A DNA stretch of 9,233 nt. It comes from Bordetella parapertussis (GTDB lineage: Bacteria > Cyanobacteriota > Cyanobacteriia > PCC-6307 > Cyanobiaceae). The notes below the pieces were generated by a model. That model saw nothing but the letters and a program-made list of their open reading frames with translations, had not been told where the DNA came from and did no database searches. Positions 6,542 to 9,233 of this stretch are shown here, one piece after another. The DNA is taken from assembly GCA_943324725.2 (NCBI GenBank), contig CALPMR020000105.1, forward strand, positions 1-9,233, given 5' to 3'. The position numbers and the translations under genes were made by a program. Each line of letters opens with the position of its first letter. Within the stretch, counting starts at the first letter, position 1.

Positions 6542-7617
6542 CTCCCCGGGCGTGATTCCGAAGCCATCTGTGCGATGCAACGAGGGTCGGGAGGGAGTAA
6601 GTGTCGCCTCGCAACTACGGAGAGTGCCTCGATGAAAAAGCCCACCGCATTGGCAACCTGCCATAGGCCAAAAGCTGCTACCAGGCTCAGCTTCTCGGGG
6701 ATGTGAAGGTTTCGCTCAGCCAGATGACGTCGGAGACGGCGGAACAAGGTGCGATGGAAGCCAAAATCGTCCTGCATCGTTCCAGATTGGCGCTGCGTTC
6801 GCTTGGCCTGATAAAGGTGGGCACCGCGCCCGTAGCGGATATGGAGATCGATGAATTTTCTAAGGGACTGGGAATGGCGGTGTTCCACGCGGGCGCCTTG
6901 GCACCAGATGAGCGGCCAGCCGGCGATGCGCCAGCGGTCACAGAAATCACGGTCCTCAGCACCAGCGCGGGGAAAACTGCGGTCAAAACCGCCTAAGGAA
7001 AGGAAATACTTTCTGGGGCAGATGATGTTATTGCTGGCGAAGAAGTAGGCGTTATCAGGATCGGCGTTGAAATGCGCATAAACAAGGTCCACGATCATCT
7101 GACTCGTGGAGGCAAAGAGCTCAGAGTCAAGCCCATTCAGGGTGGTGCCGCCCACGAGTGCGCCGGGCCGCTCGCGGGCCGTCCGCACGAGCTTGTCGAG
7201 CCATTGGGCTTCCGGTCGGCAGTCGTCGTCGGTGAAAGCGATCCAGGTGCCCCGCGCCTCTTGAACGCCACGATTGCGGGCCGCTGCGGGGCCGGCGTTG
7301 TTTTGGCGGATCACGCGCAGATCAAGCCGGCCAGCCCATGCCGGGCCCAGGCCCTCAATCGACTGCGGACTGCCGTCATCCACCACCACCACGTCCCACG
7401 GCTCAAGCAGGGTCTGCTCAGCAAGCGCAGCAAGGCAGGCCTGCAGTTGCAGGGGCCGCCCGAACGTGGGAATCACGATCGTGACGACAGGACCATGGCT
7501 GGGAGGCTCGGAATGGCAGTGCTGTTGAGTACCAGGCTGGTCGTCTACCACACTGAAAGCCGTAGCTTCAGGGTGCATGGGAGAGTGTTGATTCAGAGCT
7601 AGGGTCTCTCCTCTCAT
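6538..7617 (-). CDS. Glycosyltransferase family 2 (GT-A fold)
   Basis: A 359-residue inverting GT2 enzyme using a nucleotide-sugar donor. After a roughly 40-residue leader of low similarity, the GT-A domain begins at VTIVIPTFGRPLQLQACL (45-62). VVVDDGSP (77-84) and NNAGPAAARNRGV (106-118) bind the nucleotide. FTDDDCRPE (128-136) carries the metal-binding DxD, and GGFDRSFPRAGAEDRDFCDR (209-228) carries the ED motif with the probable catalytic base. The C-terminal region (about 308-338) is hydrophobic and may touch the membrane. The start is the ATG at 7617; a later ATG at 7578 would remove 13 residues of the variable leader and cannot be excluded. First gene of a three-gene minus-strand operon, it overlaps the next gene by ATGA. 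It probably builds a surface polysaccharide or lipid-linked glycan; the sugar is unknown. Confidence 0.92.
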   Translation of the reverse strand: MRGETLALNQHSPMHPEATAFSVVDDQPGTQQHCHSEPPSHGPVVTIVIPTFGRPLQLQACLAALAEQTLLEPWDVVVVDDGSPQSIEGLGPAWAGRLDLRVIRQNNAGPAAARNRGVQEARGTWIAFTDDDCRPEAQWLDKLVRTARERPGALVGGTTLNGLDSELFASTSQMIVDLVYAHFNADPDNAYFFASNNIICPRKYFLSLGGFDRSFPRAGAEDRDFCDRWRIAGWPLIWCQGARVEHRHSQSLRKFIDLHIRYGRGAHLYQAKRTQRQSGTMQDDFGFHRTLFRRLRRHLAERNLHIPEKLSLVAAFGLWQVANAVGFFIEALSVVARRHLLPPDPRCIAQMASESRPGR

Positions 7618-7808
7618 AAATCGTGTAACAAAGACTGCGCTTATTCGTTCCAGGATCGCAAAACAGCAAAACCTTTACCTTATCTGTTTGTGAGATTAAG
7701 CTTCGGAAGTCAGATCTTGTAGCCATGGTCGCTTCTCACATGCTAAAGTGAAGAGATTGGTTGCAGGCAAGTCGCCTGCCATGCAGCCTTCTGAAATAAT
7801 AATCCAAC
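7618..7808. promoter_or_regulatory. Divergent promoter spacer between two glycosyltransferase operons
   Basis: 191 bases separate the GT2 start (minus) from the GT4 start (plus), so both promoters should lie here. It is AT-rich for this window (26 G/C of 60 in the line starting at 7621). For the plus strand, a possible extended -10 is TGCTAAAGT (7741-7749) with no good -35 partner. For the minus strand, TTGCTG and GAATAA at 17-base spacing are weak matches. Neither is secure; the evidence is mainly the divergent layout. Confidence 0.4.
7763..7779 (+). other. Short hairpin in the leader of the plus-strand glycosyltransferase
   Basis: GCAGGC (7763-7768) pairs perfectly with GCCTGC (7774-7779) around the 5-base loop AAGTC, 29 bases before the GTG start at 7809. 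No T-run follows, so it is not a typical terminator. It could affect leader stability or translation, or be incidental. Confidence 0.3.
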
Positions 7809-9077
7809 GTGGCAAGCTCCAGAAGAATTCTTTTCATAACCTCGTGCCCATTGCCATGGGGAGGCTCCGAGGAGCTCTGGTCTGGCACGGCCACACAGCT
7901 TGCTGAACGCGGACATCGTATCCTAGCCGGAGGCTCGGAAAACATCCCATCAAGAGCCAATCACCCTAAATGGATTCAACTTAAGAGTCGAGGAGTCAAG
8001 GTCGATCGTTTTGGTGTTCACCCTATGGAACGCTCAATCGTCGATGCAGTTCTGCGCTTCATGCCTAGGTATTATCGACTTGCCTCGTATCTACGCAATC
8101 ATGTTTTGGCAGCCAGACTGCGAAGGCGAAAACCTGATTTGGTCGTGGTTGCTCAGGGTCAGGCTTATGACGGTTGTGTGCCGATTCCGTTGCCAGAAAT
8201 CTGTGAAAAAGCAGGCATCCCCTATGTGCTGATTTGTCAAAAGGCGGCCGAGATTCATTGGCCACATGATGGCGCTCTAGTTGCTTTGCGTCGGGCCTAC
8301 AGGCAAGCCAGACACAGTTACTTTGTTTCAAAGCACAACCTGGGGCTGGTTCAGAAACAACTCGGCATGAGCCTGTCGGCAGTTTCTGTGGTACGTAATC
8401 CTTTTCTAGTGCCATACGATCAAGCGATGCCTTGGCCTCAGCCATCGATGTTGCCGTGGCGTCTGGCCTGCGTTGGCCGTTTGTGGCCTGAAGAAAAAGG
8501 CCAGGATGTGATTCTGAATGTCTTAGCAATGCCAAAGTGGCGAGCTCGTCCTCTGCATGTGAGCTTCTATGGCGAGGGAGCCATGGAGCAGGGCTTGAAG
8601 GGAATGGCTGACTTTCTCGGGCTTGAGCAAGTGGGTTTTCCCGGTTTCGCAACGCCGCAGGAGATCTGGCGAGAGAACCATGGTCTGGTACTGCCCTGTC
8701 GCGCCGAAGGCCTCCCGTTGGTGCAGGTCGAGGCGATGCTCTGTGGAAGGGTGGTGATTGTTGCCGATGCCGGTGGTACGTCTGAGATTCTTCAAGATGG
8801 AGTGCATGGCTTTCTGGCCCGCTCCGCCAGCATCTCCGAAATGGATGCTGCCCTTGAGAGAGCCTGGCAACGCCGAGATCAATGGCAGCAGATTGGCGTT
8901 GTTGCCGGTGAACATCTCCGCAGCCTGTATCCTTCTGATCCCTGCTCAGTCTTTGCCGATCATCTCGAATCCATTCTTGGTCAACTACCAAGTAGCCCAT
9001 CACAGCAAGCCACAAATGCTCCATTAGGTCAGAGCAGGCATGGTCATCAGAGATCGCCAAATATATCATTGGAATGA
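7809..9077 (+). CDS. Glycosyltransferase family 4 (GT-B fold)
   Basis: A 422-residue GT4 enzyme. The start is the GTG at 7809: an in-frame TAA lies six bases upstream, and the N-terminus ILFITSCPLPWGGSEELW (7-24) begins exactly as expected for this group. The donor-binding half has RLACVGRLWPEEKGQDV (218-234), FYGEG (253-257) and FPGF (277-280). The EX7E motif, EGLPLVQVE, has glutamates 300 and 308, followed by VIVADAGGTSEILQDGVHGF (316-335). The last 30 or so residues are rich in Ser, Gln and Asn and look disordered. No clear Shine-Dalgarno sequence is seen. Base composition is lower in GC than the genes to the left (29 of 60 in the line starting at 7981), consistent with later acquisition in a variable glycan locus. 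A prenyltransferase-like gene follows 12 bases downstream, suggesting one operon. Confidence 0.92.
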   Translation: MASSRRILFITSCPLPWGGSEELWSGTATQLAERGHRILAGGSENIPSRANHPKWIQLKSRGVKVDRFGVHPMERSIVDAVLRFMPRYYRLASYLRNHVLAARLRRRKPDLVVVAQGQAYDGCVPIPLPEICEKAGIPYVLICQKAAEIHWPHDGALVALRRAYRQARHSYFVSKHNLGLVQKQLGMSLSAVSVVRNPFLVPYDQAMPWPQPSMLPWRLACVGRLWPEEKGQDVILNVLAMPKWRARPLHVSFYGEGAMEQGLKGMADFLGLEQVGFPGFATPQEIWRENHGLVLPCRAEGLPLVQVEAMLCGRVVIVADAGGTSEILQDGVHGFLARSASISEMDAALERAWQRRDQWQQIGVVAGEHLRSLYPSDPCSVFADHLESILGQLPSSPSQQATNAPLGQSRHGHQRSPNISLE

Positions 9078-9089
9078 GGCAATAAGTCT

Positions 9090-9233
9090 GTGCTTAAGTC
9101 AATTAAGGCCCATCAGTGGTGGGGGTATCACTACATGGTGATGCTTGGTTCTGCTTATTATGCGGTTTGTATTTCGCCTTCTCTCCCGCCAATCGGGGTG
9201 TTCCTGATCAAGCTGGCAATCTTCACTATTGCC
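9090..9233 (+). CDS. Probable UbiA-family prenyltransferase, N-terminal part (runs off right edge)
   Basis: Only 48 codons are visible from a GTG at 9090, with GAGG at 9076-9079 as a reasonable ribosome binding site. The stop of the preceding glycosyltransferase lies in the same frame just upstream, so no earlier start is possible. The protein begins LKSIKAHQWWGYHYMVMLGS, resembling the R/K-A/P-H-Q-W start of UbiA-type integral membrane prenyltransferases. It continues into two hydrophobic stretches (about 17-30 and 34-48). The DDxxD motif would lie beyond the window, so assignment rests on the N-terminal pattern and hydrophobicity. In glycan clusters such enzymes transfer groups to or from polyprenyl phosphate; that role here is inferred. 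Another polytopic membrane protein is possible. Confidence 0.55.
   Translation, partial: MLKSIKAHQWWGYHYMVMLGSAYYAVCISPSLPPIGVFLIKLAIFTIA

Noticed and set aside
6542..6664. An upstream extension of the small coupled protein starting at 6664
   Set aside because: It would lie wholly inside the GT2 coding region; the ATG at 6541 overlapping the GT2 stop is the natural start.
8065..9069. A 334-codon open frame on the minus strand opposite the plus-strand GT4
   Set aside because: The GT4 frame carries the EX7E and donor-binding motifs; the antisense translation has no recognisable motif and is rich in Arg, His and Gln.

Overview
This 9.2-kb bacterial window looks like GC-rich cyanobacterial DNA, most plausibly a picocyanobacterium of the Synechococcus/Cyanobium type. 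That assignment is an inference from three things: the Gln/Leu/Ala-rich, GC-rich coding style; the wording of a decayed ABC-transporter fragment (a Walker A reading VALVGESGGGKS); and an AHQWW-type UbiA start. No rRNA, intact tRNA, CRISPR array, transposase or complete mobile element was seen.

Left part (1-2602, minus strand, very GC-rich; 44 of 60 bases in the line starting at 1921 are G/C). This is the conserved MoxR ATPase / DUF58 / TgpA-type transglutaminase cluster, read right to left. MoxR and DUF58 overlap by 14 bases. The TgpA gene runs off the left edge. A stretch of about 480-710 bases without a recognisable gene (2603-3314, depending on the MoxR start) separates this block from the rest.

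Middle and right part (3315-9233): a surface-glycan or polysaccharide region. A plus-strand FAD-dependent oxidoreductase of the protoporphyrinogen-oxidase / UDP-galactopyranose-mutase-like class (3315-4838) converges on a tightly coupled minus-strand operon: a GT2 glycosyltransferase (6538-7617), an unrecognised 121-residue protein (6176-6541) and a GT4 glycosyltransferase (4995-6179). Both junctions are 4-base stop/start overlaps (ATGA and GTGA), which strongly supports the small middle gene being real. Divergently from a 191-base AT-richer spacer run another GT4 glycosyltransferase (7809-9077) and the first 48 codons of a probable UbiA-family prenyltransferase (9090 to the edge).

The most informative oddity is the 156-base gap between the convergent oxidoreductase and GT4 genes. 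It holds a decayed ABC-exporter ATPase fragment: a Walker A region with a one-base frameshift, then a large internal deletion, then a piece resembling the helical subdomain. Just upstream, overlapping the oxidoreductase stop codon, is a tRNA T-arm-like hairpin. Together with the fall in GC from left to right (about 73% to 62% to 43-48% in lines counted by hand), this suggests a rearranged junction in a variable glycan island. The window shows no clearly new system; the best candidate for something undescribed is the small coupled protein between the two glycosyltransferases.
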